From Pseudomonas sp. NFIX28 (lineage in GTDB: Bacteria; Pseudomonadota; Gammaproteobacteria; Pseudomonadales; Pseudomonadaceae), in NCBI RefSeq assembly GCF_900107395.1, contig NZ_FNPW01000004.1, positions 62,001 through 126,000 on the forward strand: a DNA stretch of 64,000 nt, given 5' to 3'. Made by a program: the position numbers and the translations under genes. The notes under the pieces are model-generated. The model was not told where the DNA came from. It saw nothing but the letters and a program-made list of their open reading frames with translations, and made no database searches. Shown piece after piece: positions 44,823 through 53,510 of this stretch. Position 1 is the stretch's first letter; every line of letters begins with the position of its first letter.

Positions 44823-45842
44823 ATGAACATGCACACGTTGAACAAAGTCTTGACCGGTAGCCTTCTCGCCCTCTCCATCAATACGGCTTTTGCCGAAGGC
44901 GGGGTCGAACACAACACCCAGGCGTTCCTCGACGCCTTGAACGCCGGCGGCGGCAAGCCGATGGAACAAATGACCGCGAAAGAGGCCCGGGCCGTGCTGG
45001 TCGGTGCCCAGGCCGGGGTCAAGCTGACACTGCCCAAGGCGGATGTCAGCCAAAAGACCATCAACGTCGACGGCCAGGACATCGGCCTGACCATCGTCAG
45101 GCCCGCCGGGGTGAAAGGCACGTTGCCGGTGTTCATGTTCTTCCACGGCGGCGGTTGGGTGCTGGGAGACTTCCCGACCCACGAGCGCCTGGTACGGGAT
45201 CTGGTGGTGGGCTCCGGGGCTGCAGCGGTGTTCGTCAATTACACCCCGTCTCCGGAAGCGCGTTACCCGGTGGCGATCAATCAGGCTTATGCCGCCACTC
45301 GCTGGGTGGCCGAGCATGGCCAGGAAATAAACGTCGATGGCAAGCGCCTGGCGGTTGCCGGCAACAGCGTCGGCGGCAACATGGCGGCGGTGGTCAGCCT
45401 GATGGCCAAGGACAAGGGCACGCCAGCGATCAAGTTCCAGTTGCTGTTGTGGCCGGTCACCGACGCCAACTTCGAGACGGCGTCGTACAACCAATATGCC
45501 GAGGGGCACTTCCTCAGCAAAAACATGATGAAGTGGTTCTGGGACAACTACACCACCGATGCCCAGCAACGTAACGAGATCTACGCCTCGCCGCTGCGCG
45601 CCACCAGCGCCCAGCTCAAGGACCTGCCGCCCGCGCTGATCCAGACCGCTGGCGCCGATGTACTGCGCGACGAAGGCGAAGCCTATGCGCGCAAGCTAGA
45701 CGAAGCCGGCGTGACCGTGACCTCGGTGCGCTACAACGGGATGATTCACGACTACGGCCTGCTCAATGTGGTCAGCCAGGTGCCCGCGGTGCGCTCAGCG
45801 CTGCTGCAAGCTTCCGAAGAGCTCAAGCAGCATCTGAAGTAA
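44823..45842 (+). CDS. Secreted alpha/beta hydrolase (HSL-type esterase)
   Basis: 339 residues. A signal peptide (LLALSINTAFA) directs it to the periplasm or outside. The hormone-sensitive-lipase-type fold shows the oxyanion motif FFHGGGWVLG, nucleophile Ser in GNSVGGN, and the acid and base near GADVLRDEG and NGMIHDYG. Close spacing to ohr suggests shared transcription, perhaps to remove oxidised lipid esters, but that is inference. A strong terminator follows. Confidence 0.88.
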   Translation: MNMHTLNKVLTGSLLALSINTAFAEGGVEHNTQAFLDALNAGGGKPMEQMTAKEARAVLVGAQAGVKLTLPKADVSQKTINVDGQDIGLTIVRPAGVKGTLPVFMFFHGGGWVLGDFPTHERLVRDLVVGSGAAAVFVNYTPSPEARYPVAINQAYAATRWVAEHGQEINVDGKRLAVAGNSVGGNMAAVVSLMAKDKGTPAIKFQLLLWPVTDANFETASYNQYAEGHFLSKNMMKWFWDNYTTDAQQRNEIYASPLRATSAQLKDLPPALIQTAGADVLRDEGEAYARKLDEAGVTVTSVRYNGMIHDYGLLNVVSQVPAVRSALLQASEELKQHLK

Positions 45843-45869
45843 GCCGCAGCATCCTTAGGATCTTCGGCC

Positions 45870-45907
45870 ACAAAAAAGCCCGACTCGATGGTCGGGCTTT
45901 TTTGTGG
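45870..45907. terminator. Bidirectional terminator between the esterase and efp
   Basis: A-run, stem AGCCCGAC / GTCGGGCT with a six-base loop, T-run; it serves convergent genes ending at 45842 and 45927. Confidence 0.92.
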
Positions 45908-45926
45908 CTAAGGATTCAAGCAGTGC

Positions 45927-46499
45927 TTAAACCTTGGCGCGGCCTTTGTAAGAACCGCCGTCGCGAGTGTCGATCTCGATCCAGTCGCCGATTTCCACGA
46001 AATCTGCAACGCTCAGCTCGGTACCGTTTTTCAGCTTGGCAGGCTTCATCACCTTGCCCGAAGTGTCGCCGCGAGCGGAACCTTCGGTGTAGTCAACCTG
46101 GCGCACGATGGTGGTCGGCAGGTCAACGGAAACCAGACGGTCTTCGAAGAACACGGCTTCGCAAACGTCGGTCATGCCTTCTTCGATGAACGGCAGAACG
46201 GCTTCGATGTCTTCGGCGTTCAGCTCGTACATGGTGTAGTCAGTGGTGTCCATGAACGTGTAGGTGTCGCCGCTGATGAACGACAGGGTCGCTTCTTTGC
46301 GATCCAGGATCACGTCGTCCAGTTTGTCGTCCGCACCGTAAACGGTTTCGGTCTTGTAACCGGTCAGCAGGTTCTTCAGCTTGGTCTTCATGATCGCGCT
46401 GTTACGACCCGACTTGGTGAATTCAGCTTTCTGAACCAGCCAAGGATCGTTGTCGATACGGATCACGGTACCGGGTTTGAGTTCTTTACCAGTTTTCAT
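45927..46499 (-). CDS. efp: Translation elongation factor P
   Basis: 190-residue EF-P, which rescues ribosomes stalled at polyproline. Three beta-barrel domains. The modified tip residue is Arg32 (KSGRNSAIM), the rhamnosylated type found with EarP, rather than the Lys used with EpmA. The earP gene itself is at 49674, about 3.2 kb away, because an effector island lies between. Start ATG 46499. Confidence 0.97.
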   Translation of the reverse strand: MKTGKELKPGTVIRIDNDPWLVQKAEFTKSGRNSAIMKTKLKNLLTGYKTETVYGADDKLDDVILDRKEATLSFISGDTYTFMDTTDYTMYELNAEDIEAVLPFIEEGMTDVCEAVFFEDRLVSVDLPTTIVRQVDYTEGSARGDTSGKVMKPAKLKNGTELSVADFVEIGDWIEIDTRDGGSYKGRAKV

Positions 46500-46912
46500 T
46501 GCGAATATCCGAATTTGGATGGGATTTACAAAAATCTAGGCCGCGTATCATATCCAATTTAGATAAAACTGGGCAATGAAAGAGCTGGAAGGCCATCGTT
46601 GCGGGATCATTGGGCCCGGTAAAGTTCCTTGTAACGCCCTTGGGGCAAGGCTTGGTGTGGTCTTGGTGAAACCTTGGTGATCGGTTGTCGCGTTTCATCC
46701 AGAGGCGCCCAGGTCCGCGATAAGGCTCAGGCGCGAGGGCCCACGGGGGAACCTGGGCGCACACGGGGATTGAGGTGGTCATTCAGATTCTTCTGCCAGA
46801 TTCTCATGAAGGGCTCCAGCAAAGTCCAGAATCGTCCTACAGCCTCCCCTGTCGATACTTGGTAGCCTCGCGAGGCTCTACAAAGGACCTTTACACGCAA
46901 GGATGATGTTCA
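46500..46912. other. Divergent region between efp and the PAAR gene
   Basis: 413 bp without a convincing gene. The efp promoter should be in the A/T-rich part at about 46510-46570. A set of evenly spaced direct repeats lies at 46639-46679. The left edge of the effector island probably falls in this segment; I see no IS end or direct repeat that marks it. Confidence 0.5.
46639..46679 (+). repeat. CTTGGTG direct repeats with 11-bp period
   Basis: CTTGGTG occurs at 46651, 46662 and 46673, exactly 11 bp apart, preceded by a one-mismatch copy (CTTGGGG) at 46639. Repeats on one face of the helix resemble an operator array or a decayed tandem repeat. It lies 140 bp upstream of efp and 235 bp upstream of the PAAR gene. 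Confidence 0.6.
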
Positions 46913-48037
46913 GTGCTTTCTTCTGCTCGTCTGGGCGACAAACACGTCTGTCCTCTTCCCGGTCATGGCACGACCCCAATTGCTTGCGCTTCTGGCGACA
47001 TCAACATCAACTTCATGGGAGCAGCCCGAGTCGGCGACACTTGCGGCTGTGGCGCGGTCATCACCACGGGGTTTCCCTCGATCATCCTGAATGGTCGCCC
47101 CATGGCCCACTTAGGGAGCCCCACCAGCCACGGTGGGACGGTCATCACGGGGTCGGGTGATACTTTCGGTGGCTTTGTCATGGGGGGCACTCCTGGGGCT
47201 GCCATCATCAACTTTGCAGCGCTCGGAGTGTTTCGCTCAGATGGCTCTGTAGACGATGAAAAGATGGCGACCTTGTTGGCTGATCCGAAGCTGACCGAGA
47301 AGGCCACCGCTGCGAATGCTTTGGTCGATCCCAATGGGGCCTCTAAGGCGCCTGAAGAGAAGCCTGAGGAGAAGGTCTGTAACGACCCTGACCGGATGGA
47401 AGAGGTAGCGAGCTACATTGCCGATGAGATTAACCGCAATATTCATCACCCATCCGTAATAAAGATGAAAGAGCTACTCAGCTATGACACTGCGGCAGAA
47501 ACGCGGAAATACATGGACTTGCCGTGGTACGCCCAAGCAGGTGCAACCAGCCCTCAAGCCATTGCTGCTGCAAATGGGGCGGCTGCTATGGCCATATGGA
47601 CTGAGCGAGTAGGCCTGGGTCGTGATTGGGACCACAAGCCGAAGATCTACGCGAGGTTCGGTGATTACTACTTCAAGCAAGGTAAATACAATTATTACTA
47701 TGACATTTGGTCGAACGTCCACTATGGCTACGTTGGGCGGGCAGGCGGTCTTTCGGAAAGTGTTCTGTCTGACGGTGCGGGTATTGAGCAGATTGCGTCC
47801 GACTCCATCAGAAAAGTGCTTGATTGGGAGAAACGACGGGGGCCTCACGCGACCGAAGGTGTTAGTGGGGCCAGGGCTTACGATGACGCCCAGGACCGAA
47901 TATCAATTAGTATCGGGACCCAACTATTTGCTGAACACCCTAACGGGGGCATCACCGCCCAAATGATCATGGAAAAGGTTCTTGCAGTTAACCCAGAGGA
48001 TTGGGGGGATGGCGCCATTGTCCACATATGTAAGTAA
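46913..48037 (+). CDS. PAAR-domain effector with C-terminal polymorphic toxin domain (type 44-like)
   Basis: 374 residues. The PAAR domain (about 1-92) caps the VgrG spike of type VI secretion; it has His11, Cys44, Cys46 and His73 as likely zinc ligands and repeated Gly-x-Asp/Pro turns. A short acidic linker (about 140-155) leads to a C-terminal toxin domain with DIWSNVHYGYVGRAGG, a DGAGIEQI segment and a DDAQDRISISIG end, which I recall from the polymorphic toxin type 44 family. Its activity is not certain. Start is GTG 46913 behind AAGGA. No vgrG or T6SS gene is adjacent. Codon use in the toxin part is clearly more A/T-rich than in flanking genes. Confidence 0.85.
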   Translation: MLSSARLGDKHVCPLPGHGTTPIACASGDININFMGAARVGDTCGCGAVITTGFPSIILNGRPMAHLGSPTSHGGTVITGSGDTFGGFVMGGTPGAAIINFAALGVFRSDGSVDDEKMATLLADPKLTEKATAANALVDPNGASKAPEEKPEEKVCNDPDRMEEVASYIADEINRNIHHPSVIKMKELLSYDTAAETRKYMDLPWYAQAGATSPQAIAAANGAAAMAIWTERVGLGRDWDHKPKIYARFGDYYFKQGKYNYYYDIWSNVHYGYVGRAGGLSESVLSDGAGIEQIASDSIRKVLDWEKRRGPHATEGVSGARAYDDAQDRISISIGTQLFAEHPNGGITAQMIMEKVLAVNPEDWGDGAIVHICK

Positions 48038-48434
48038 ACTGAGCAAGGGACGCATGCTGCTCCTGCTCCTGCTCGCGTCATGTGTATTTTGGTATATGAC
48101 GTTGCCGAGAGTAGCTGTTAATTACTCCAAGGATGGCAAGGAGGAGTTCCGTTATATCTGGAACACCCAGCACCGTATTGACAAAGGGAGCATCCTCCCC
48201 GGTCAAGCGACCGCAGATATTGGCCACATCTTCCCCAACAAGGATTTCTTCATGATGTTCGATTGGTGGTCTGCCAAGGATCTGCGGAGATGCATCTCCA
48301 TAACGCCAAAATGGGGGCGAACGACAGATATCTACCTTGATGAAAAGGGAAGAATCGACATCGCTAAAACTGGCCCTGACGTTATTTCTCGCTTGAAACA
48401 ATGCGAGGGCGAGCCTGACCCTTTCCGCTCCTAA
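48009..48434 (+). CDS. Membrane-anchored immunity protein candidate 1
   Basis: 141 residues. One N-terminal membrane helix (MLLLLLLASCVFWYM) then a domain that would be periplasmic, with WNTQHRID, GHIFPNKDFFMMFDWWS and SITPKW. The ATG at 48009 is inside the toxin gene (29-bp overlap) with GAGGA eight bases upstream, a layout typical of toxin-immunity pairs. A paralogue of the same length lies at 48555. The anchored form suggests the toxin is neutralised at or outside the inner membrane. No family was recognised beyond that. Confidence 0.78.
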   Translation: MAPLSTYVSKLSKGRMLLLLLLASCVFWYMTLPRVAVNYSKDGKEEFRYIWNTQHRIDKGSILPGQATADIGHIFPNKDFFMMFDWWSAKDLRRCISITPKWGRTTDIYLDEKGRIDIAKTGPDVISRLKQCEGEPDPFRS

Positions 48435-48439
48435 AGTTC

Positions 48440-48580
48440 TCTACCAGTGCCACTATAAAGCTCTATCGACAACATCCAAACGGAGGCATCACGGCAAAGA
48501 TGATCATGGACGAGGTTCTTGCAGTACCACTGGGCGAATGGGGGGAAGGTGTCCGTGTCCACAAATGTAAGACCCATTAA
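48440..48580 (+). pseudogene. Severed C-terminal tail of a second toxin of the same family
   Basis: Reading from 48440 to the stop at 48578-48580 gives STSATIKLYRQHPNGG, then ITAKMIMDEVLAV and EWGEGVRVHKCKTH. This aligns with the last 45 or so residues of the PAAR-linked toxin (QLFAEHPNGGITAQ, MIMEKVLAVN, DWGDGAIVHICK), and the DNA is alike too. No start codon, PAAR domain or rest of the toxin precedes it; it starts just after the stop of immunity candidate 1. It overlaps the start of immunity candidate 2 as the intact toxin overlaps candidate 1. Confidence 0.85.
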
Positions 48581-48980
48581 ATACAGGTACATTTTTGGCA
48601 TTCTCTTTTTGCTACTGCTGTCGCCCGTCGTGTTTTGGAGGGTAGCGACCCCAGTGGTAACTGTTCACTACTCCAAGGAGGGGAAAGAGAAGCTTTCGGT
48701 GACCTGGAATACCGAACACCGAATTTATCGGAGTGGACGCGGAGGCCTATTTCCAGGCGAGGCGACATCTGATTTTGGTCACATTTTTCCAGATGCCGGG
48801 TTCTTCATGGAGTTCTATTGGTGGAGTGATACGGGCCGTAATCACTGCGTCAATATCACCCCTAAATGGCGAAGAACGGATATCTACCTCGACCTGAATG
48901 GCAATATTGATACCAGCCCAGGGAGCGGCACTGATACGGATCGCTTGAAGAAGTGCACTACGGACCCTGCTGATCCTTAA
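48555..48980 (+). CDS. Membrane-anchored immunity protein candidate 2
   Basis: 141 residues, exactly the length of candidate 1 and clearly its paralogue: membrane helix (IFGILFLLLLSPVVFW), then VTVHYSKEGKEK, WNTEHRIY, GEATSDFGHIFPDAGFF, WWSD and NITPKW. Start chosen at GTG 48555, eight bases after a GGGGGA and homologous to the start of candidate 1; GTG 48549 is possible. It is left without its own full toxin, so it would protect against toxins of related strains or be spare. Confidence 0.75.
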   Translation: MSTNVRPIKYRYIFGILFLLLLSPVVFWRVATPVVTVHYSKEGKEKLSVTWNTEHRIYRSGRGGLFPGEATSDFGHIFPDAGFFMEFYWWSDTGRNHCVNITPKWRRTDIYLDLNGNIDTSPGSGTDTDRLKKCTTDPADP

Positions 48981-49075
48981 GCACTCCAAGCATCAGCAGG
49001 GTAAGGTCACCCAGTACAGCCACCAAGTAGAACGCAGACGACATTCCCAAAGCCTTCGACCAAAGGTGTGGTGGT

Positions 49076-49289
49076 CAACTAATCCCGGACACGACGTTAA
49101 GTTTTTTCTCGGCCTGAGCCGGGGCCATCCCATCGTTGAACTGGTGCGGTCGAATCCAGTTGTACCGATGCATCAGGTAATGACTGATGTCTCGGTGCGC
49201 GTCTTGAACCGTCATGTAGCCCACGGTTGGTATCCATTCAGTTTTCAAACTGCGAAACATGCGCTCCATCGGCGCATTGACGCTCCTAT
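49076..49289 (-). pseudogene. IS3-family transposase orfB, C-terminal remnant
   Basis: Reads NAPMERMFRSLKTEW, then DISHYLMHRYNWIRPHQFND and AEKKLNVVSG, the C-terminal part of an IS3 integrase with the last catalytic Glu region. The upstream catalytic part is missing. Confidence 0.85.
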
Positions 49290-49410
49290 GTCAACAAGAT
49301 CGAGCCGATTCAGCTAAATCCGCCAAGATCAAAGGGTAGAGTTCCCTGACGAGGTAACGCTTCAAACAGCGCTGGATTTCTTTGGAAGACAGACCTTGAG
49401 CACTACGCCG
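49290..49410 (-). pseudogene. Transposase C-terminal remnant, IS110-like
   Basis: Reads RRSAQGLSSKEIQRCLKRYL then VRELYPLILADLAESA, which resembles the C-terminal helix of IS110-family transposases (KEIxRCLKRYxARE). It is fused at about 49410 to the IS3 orfA remnant, so it is a secondary junction. Assignment by memory of the motif only. Confidence 0.55.
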
Positions 49411-49582
49411 GGCGTCAGCGCTTTAGTCTGTGGAGTAACACCGCTGCGCTCCTGCTGGAGTTGGTTCACCCAACTACACCGAGCGACCGGCAGGCCTCGA
49501 TATGGCTATAGCCTTGATCGAGCACGAAGGCTGCGGCCTCGCGTTTGAATTCAGCAGAAAAGGAACGACGTTGTTTGGTCAT
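49411..49582 (-). pseudogene. IS3-family orfA remnant with frameshift/internal deletion
   Basis: ATG at 49582 opens MTKQRRSFSAEFKREAAAFV and continues to SLGVVG, then a TGA at 49466-49468; the next frame resumes VNQLQQERSGVTPQTKALTP. A stretch around the usual LRRW is missing at the break. It is the helix-turn-helix subunit of an IS3 transposase. Confidence 0.85.
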
Positions 49583-49673
49583 CAGACACCTCCATCTGGC
49601 GAGCATTTTCGCCTAAATGGGTGTCCGGTTTCATTAGACCACTACAGTTTCGTCCCGTGTTCATTGAGTCCTC

Positions 49674-50813
49674 TCAGTGCCCACCCTGATTTAGGTAAAA
49701 CTGCACCAGCGCCGCAGCAAGATCGGGCTGCGAGCCTTGTTCCAGACACCACTTTTGCGCGTGAGCGGCTACTTCCGGCCAGTGTTCGAGCAGTTTTTTC
49801 CAGCCTTGCGTCATCTCGCCTCCGGCATTCCAGGCTTGCCACAGATCGATCAGCGCCGTCTTGGCCGCTGGCGACAGCCCCTGGGTGTAAAGCTCGAGAA
49901 AGGCGTCGAGCTTGTCCAGATGGATGTCTTCGTCCTGCTGGTAAATGTGCCAGAGCATCGGCCGACCGGCCCACTGCGCACGCACGAACGAGTCCTCGCC
50001 GCGTACTGCGTTGAAATCGCAGGACCACAGCAAATGGTCATATTGCTCTTGTCGGACGAATGGCAGCACCTGCACCGTCAGGGCGCCGCGAACTTGCACG
50101 GCCCCCGCCGCCAACGCCTCGACCTTAAGCCAGCGTTGCACGTCCCCAAGGATGCGTCCTTCGGGAATCAGCAGATGGGTAGCCCGCGAATCGCCCGCCA
50201 GCGCTTCCAGCCAACTGGCCAGGCCGGCGTTCTCATAGGCGAACAGCGACATCAATCGCGCGCCAGGTGCGGCAAATACGCCAAGCCCTTCCAGGAAGCG
50301 TTGCCGGGCCAGGGGATCCTGCTGAAATGCCTTGCGCCGTTCCAACAGTCCGGCCTCGCGCAGCAAGCCACCGGTGCCGGCTTGGAAACCCGGGAAAAAG
50401 AAGTATTTCTGCACGCCCTTGAACTTCACCGAAGGCAAACCATGGCAGCCGGTCACCCAGGCTTCAGCACTGAGGTAATCGAGGTTCAGCCACAGGGGCG
50501 TGCGCTCACGCTCGGCCATCGCCTCCATATAAGCCGGCGGCAACTGACAGGCAAAGGCCGCGATAACCACATCGGCAGCCGCCACAGGCGTCCACTCGAC
50601 CGGCCATTGCCGCACGTCGACGCCTTCCTGCCATTGCTGAGCCAAGGCGACATCGATCGGCGGGCACAAACGCTCGAAAGCGCGCAGGTCATCCACCCAC
50701 AGGCGCACCGCGCACTGATGCTCGGCCACCAATTGTCGGGCCAGCCGCCAGGTCACGCCGATATCGCCATAGTTGTCGACGACACTGCAGAAAATATCCC
50801 AGGAGGCTTTCAT
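49674..50813 (-). CDS. earP: EF-P arginine rhamnosyltransferase
   Basis: 379-residue EarP (DUF2331), which attaches rhamnose from dTDP-rhamnose to Arg32 of EF-P. GT-B fold. The key acids Asp13 and Asp17 are seen in VVDNYGDIGVTWRLA, and the C-terminal sugar-nucleotide site shows NAVRGEDSFVRAQWAG with the catalytic-region Glu. Start ATG 50813 gives the family N-terminus (MKASWDIFCSVVD). In many pseudomonads it lies beside efp; here the effector island separates them. Confidence 0.95.
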   Translation of the reverse strand: MKASWDIFCSVVDNYGDIGVTWRLARQLVAEHQCAVRLWVDDLRAFERLCPPIDVALAQQWQEGVDVRQWPVEWTPVAAADVVIAAFACQLPPAYMEAMAERERTPLWLNLDYLSAEAWVTGCHGLPSVKFKGVQKYFFFPGFQAGTGGLLREAGLLERRKAFQQDPLARQRFLEGLGVFAAPGARLMSLFAYENAGLASWLEALAGDSRATHLLIPEGRILGDVQRWLKVEALAAGAVQVRGALTVQVLPFVRQEQYDHLLWSCDFNAVRGEDSFVRAQWAGRPMLWHIYQQDEDIHLDKLDAFLELYTQGLSPAAKTALIDLWQAWNAGGEMTQGWKKLLEHWPEVAAHAQKWCLEQGSQPDLAAALVQFYLNQGGH

Positions 50814-50935
50814 TCCGGGCTCCATTTGGCAAAGGCGCCGATTGTCCGCATAAATCGCCACGGACAGAAGAGCAAACGCCGATAATCTTCGTGCGACAAT
50901 CGCGGCTTGCCGACACCGCCTGCCAGGAGGCCGCC

Positions 50936-51331
50936 ATGCCCAATCGTGCAACACCCCGTCGCCCCATACGTATCAGCGTAAATGCACTTCAACTCAGCGG
51001 CAGTATTGCCCTGGGATTGTGGCTGGGTTTTCTCGCGATCGCCCTGACCTGCTGGCTGGCCTGGCGCTTTCTGTTCGACCAGCAGTTGGCGCCCGTCTCC
51101 CAGGCCATGCGCCAACTGGCGCAACCACCCAGCGCGGAATCGGCGGCATCCAGCCGCATGTTCGAGCAGTACCAGGAAAACCTGCGTAAAAACGAACAGC
51201 AACAGGCGCTGGATAATGCGCGCAGCAACCTGCGCAACCAGTCCAACCCGAAATGCCAATTCTGGCTGCAACAGGACCAGACCGCGCCGAGCGAAAAGAG
51301 CCGGGCCAATGTCCTGCAATTCTGCGATTGA
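50936..51331 (+). CDS. Single-pass membrane protein of unknown function
   Basis: 131 residues. Basic N-terminus, one membrane helix (IALGLWLGFLAIALTCWLAW), then a charged helical domain rich in Gln and Asn (FEQYQENLRKNEQQQALDNA) with two cysteines near the end (NPKCQFWLQQ ... LQFCD) that could pair in the periplasm. ATG 50936 follows CAGGAGG. Divergent from earP. It is two bases from the next gene, so probably one unit. Confidence 0.8.
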   Translation: MPNRATPRRPIRISVNALQLSGSIALGLWLGFLAIALTCWLAWRFLFDQQLAPVSQAMRQLAQPPSAESAASSRMFEQYQENLRKNEQQQALDNARSNLRNQSNPKCQFWLQQDQTAPSEKSRANVLQFCD

Positions 51332-51333
51332 TC

Positions 51334-51816
51334 ATGAATAAACACACCGTCCACCAGCTGATTCTCGACAAGCTCCGCAGCGATCTGGATATCGCCCAGC
51401 GCGCGGCGCAAACCGCCTATGAAGCGGCAACCCACGAAGAGAACATCGCTGAAAACAAATACGACACCCTGGGGCTCGAGGCATCCTATCTCGCCGCCGG
51501 CCAGGCCAGGCGTGTCGAGGAAATCAGGCAAGCCTTGGCGCTCTGCCAAAACATGCCCCTGCGCCCGTACGATGAACAGGCCGGTATCCAGGTCGGCGCA
51601 CTGCTGGGTCTTGAAGATGAAAACGGCCACGAACAATGGCTGTTCCTGGCGCCGGATGGGGCAGGACTGAAAGTCGAGGTGGTGGGGCAACCGGTGACCG
51701 TCATCACCCCTCGTTCACCGCTGGGCAAAAGCCTGCTGGGCAAGTTCGAGGGGGATGAGCTGGAGATCGTCGTGGCGGGCGCTCGGCAACAATTCGCTGT
51801 CACCGAGGTCAAGTGA
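51334..51816 (+). CDS. GreA/GreB-domain protein
   Basis: 160 residues. An N-terminal helical hairpin (LILDKLRSDLDIAQRAAQTA ... NIAENKYDT) and a C-terminal FKBP-like domain (VITPRSPLGKSLLGKFEGDE) as in GreA/GreB/Rnk proteins that enter the RNA polymerase secondary channel. It is close in size to GreA/GreB, but the coiled-coil tip acids of true transcript-cleavage factors are not obvious to me, so cleavage activity is uncertain. Confidence 0.82.
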   Translation: MNKHTVHQLILDKLRSDLDIAQRAAQTAYEAATHEENIAENKYDTLGLEASYLAAGQARRVEEIRQALALCQNMPLRPYDEQAGIQVGALLGLEDENGHEQWLFLAPDGAGLKVEVVGQPVTVITPRSPLGKSLLGKFEGDELEIVVAGARQQFAVTEVK

Positions 51817-51829
51817 TCCCGGCTACGAC

Positions 51830-52813
<984 letters not shown>

Positions 52814-52916
52814 TCAAAGCAGATAGACGCCACGGGCATCAGCGACGGTATATAACTATATTAATGGTTCGAAGAATTAATCTAGAACTTTTCTTCAGAA
52901 AATTCCAATAGCCGCG

Positions 52917-53417
52917 TCAGATATCTCCGAGCCGCCGACGCTGCACCAAAGGCACTAGATAAACCGGAACCTTGGCCAGTTGCAGTACCCGCGCGGCCGT
53001 CCTGCCCAATGGAGTTTCACCGCCCGTCCCATGGCTGTGACTTCCTACGATCAATAAATCCACAGAGAGTTTCGACGCCTGTTCGAGAATGACTTGCGAA
53101 GGGTCCCCCTGGAAAACCCTGACCGATTGAATCAACGCGAGATCCTGCATGCCCTCCCCCAGCTCTTCACGAAAGCTGTCGAGCACTCGTTGTTCGATAT
53201 TCGCCATCACCGTGCTCAGGCCCTGGCTGTGAAACTCATTCAAGGCCTGCTCGTCGAGATAGCTTTGCAACACCGATTCGGCAAACAGCCCCATGGGTTC
53301 TACCGCATGAACCACGTGCAAGTCGGCATTGAATGTCCGAGCCAATTCCAAGGCATGTTGCATCACATAGGGCGCATACAGACCGAGGTCAGTGGCATAC
53401 AGCATCGAACGAATCAT
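52917..53417 (-). CDS. Universal stress protein family
   Basis: 166-residue UspA-type alpha/beta protein. The ATP-binding motif appears as GSHSHGTGGETPLGRTAARVL, the G-2x-G-9x-G(S/T) form; the N-terminal strand MLYATDLGLYAPYV carries the Asp. Monocistronic. Confidence 0.9.
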   Translation of the reverse strand: MIRSMLYATDLGLYAPYVMQHALELARTFNADLHVVHAVEPMGLFAESVLQSYLDEQALNEFHSQGLSTVMANIEQRVLDSFREELGEGMQDLALIQSVRVFQGDPSQVILEQASKLSVDLLIVGSHSHGTGGETPLGRTAARVLQLAKVPVYLVPLVQRRRLGDI

Positions 53418-53510
53418 ATGACCTCCTCGACTGCCAATATGGCGGAGATTGATTCAGCTTAGCAGTGCCAAGGCGACTACGGCGTCCGGCGCAAGCCCGT
53501 GGCCATTGAG

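Larger units (their letters stand above)
49067..49646 (-). mobile_element. Decayed IS3-family element with an inserted IS110-like fragment
   Basis: Imperfect terminal repeats face each other: TGTGGTGGTCAACTAATCCC... at 49067-49092 and, inverted, GTGTCCGGTTTCATTAGACC... at 49621-49646; both end in CCGGACAC inside. Only 580 bp remain of an element of normally over 1 kb. It contains remnants of orfA, a foreign piece and the end of orfB. No target duplication is visible. Confidence 0.8.

Noticed and set aside
46486..46782. A 98-codon open frame upstream of efp on the minus strand
   Set aside because: It overlaps the efp start in another frame and covers the repeat array; the translation has no domain and an odd composition.
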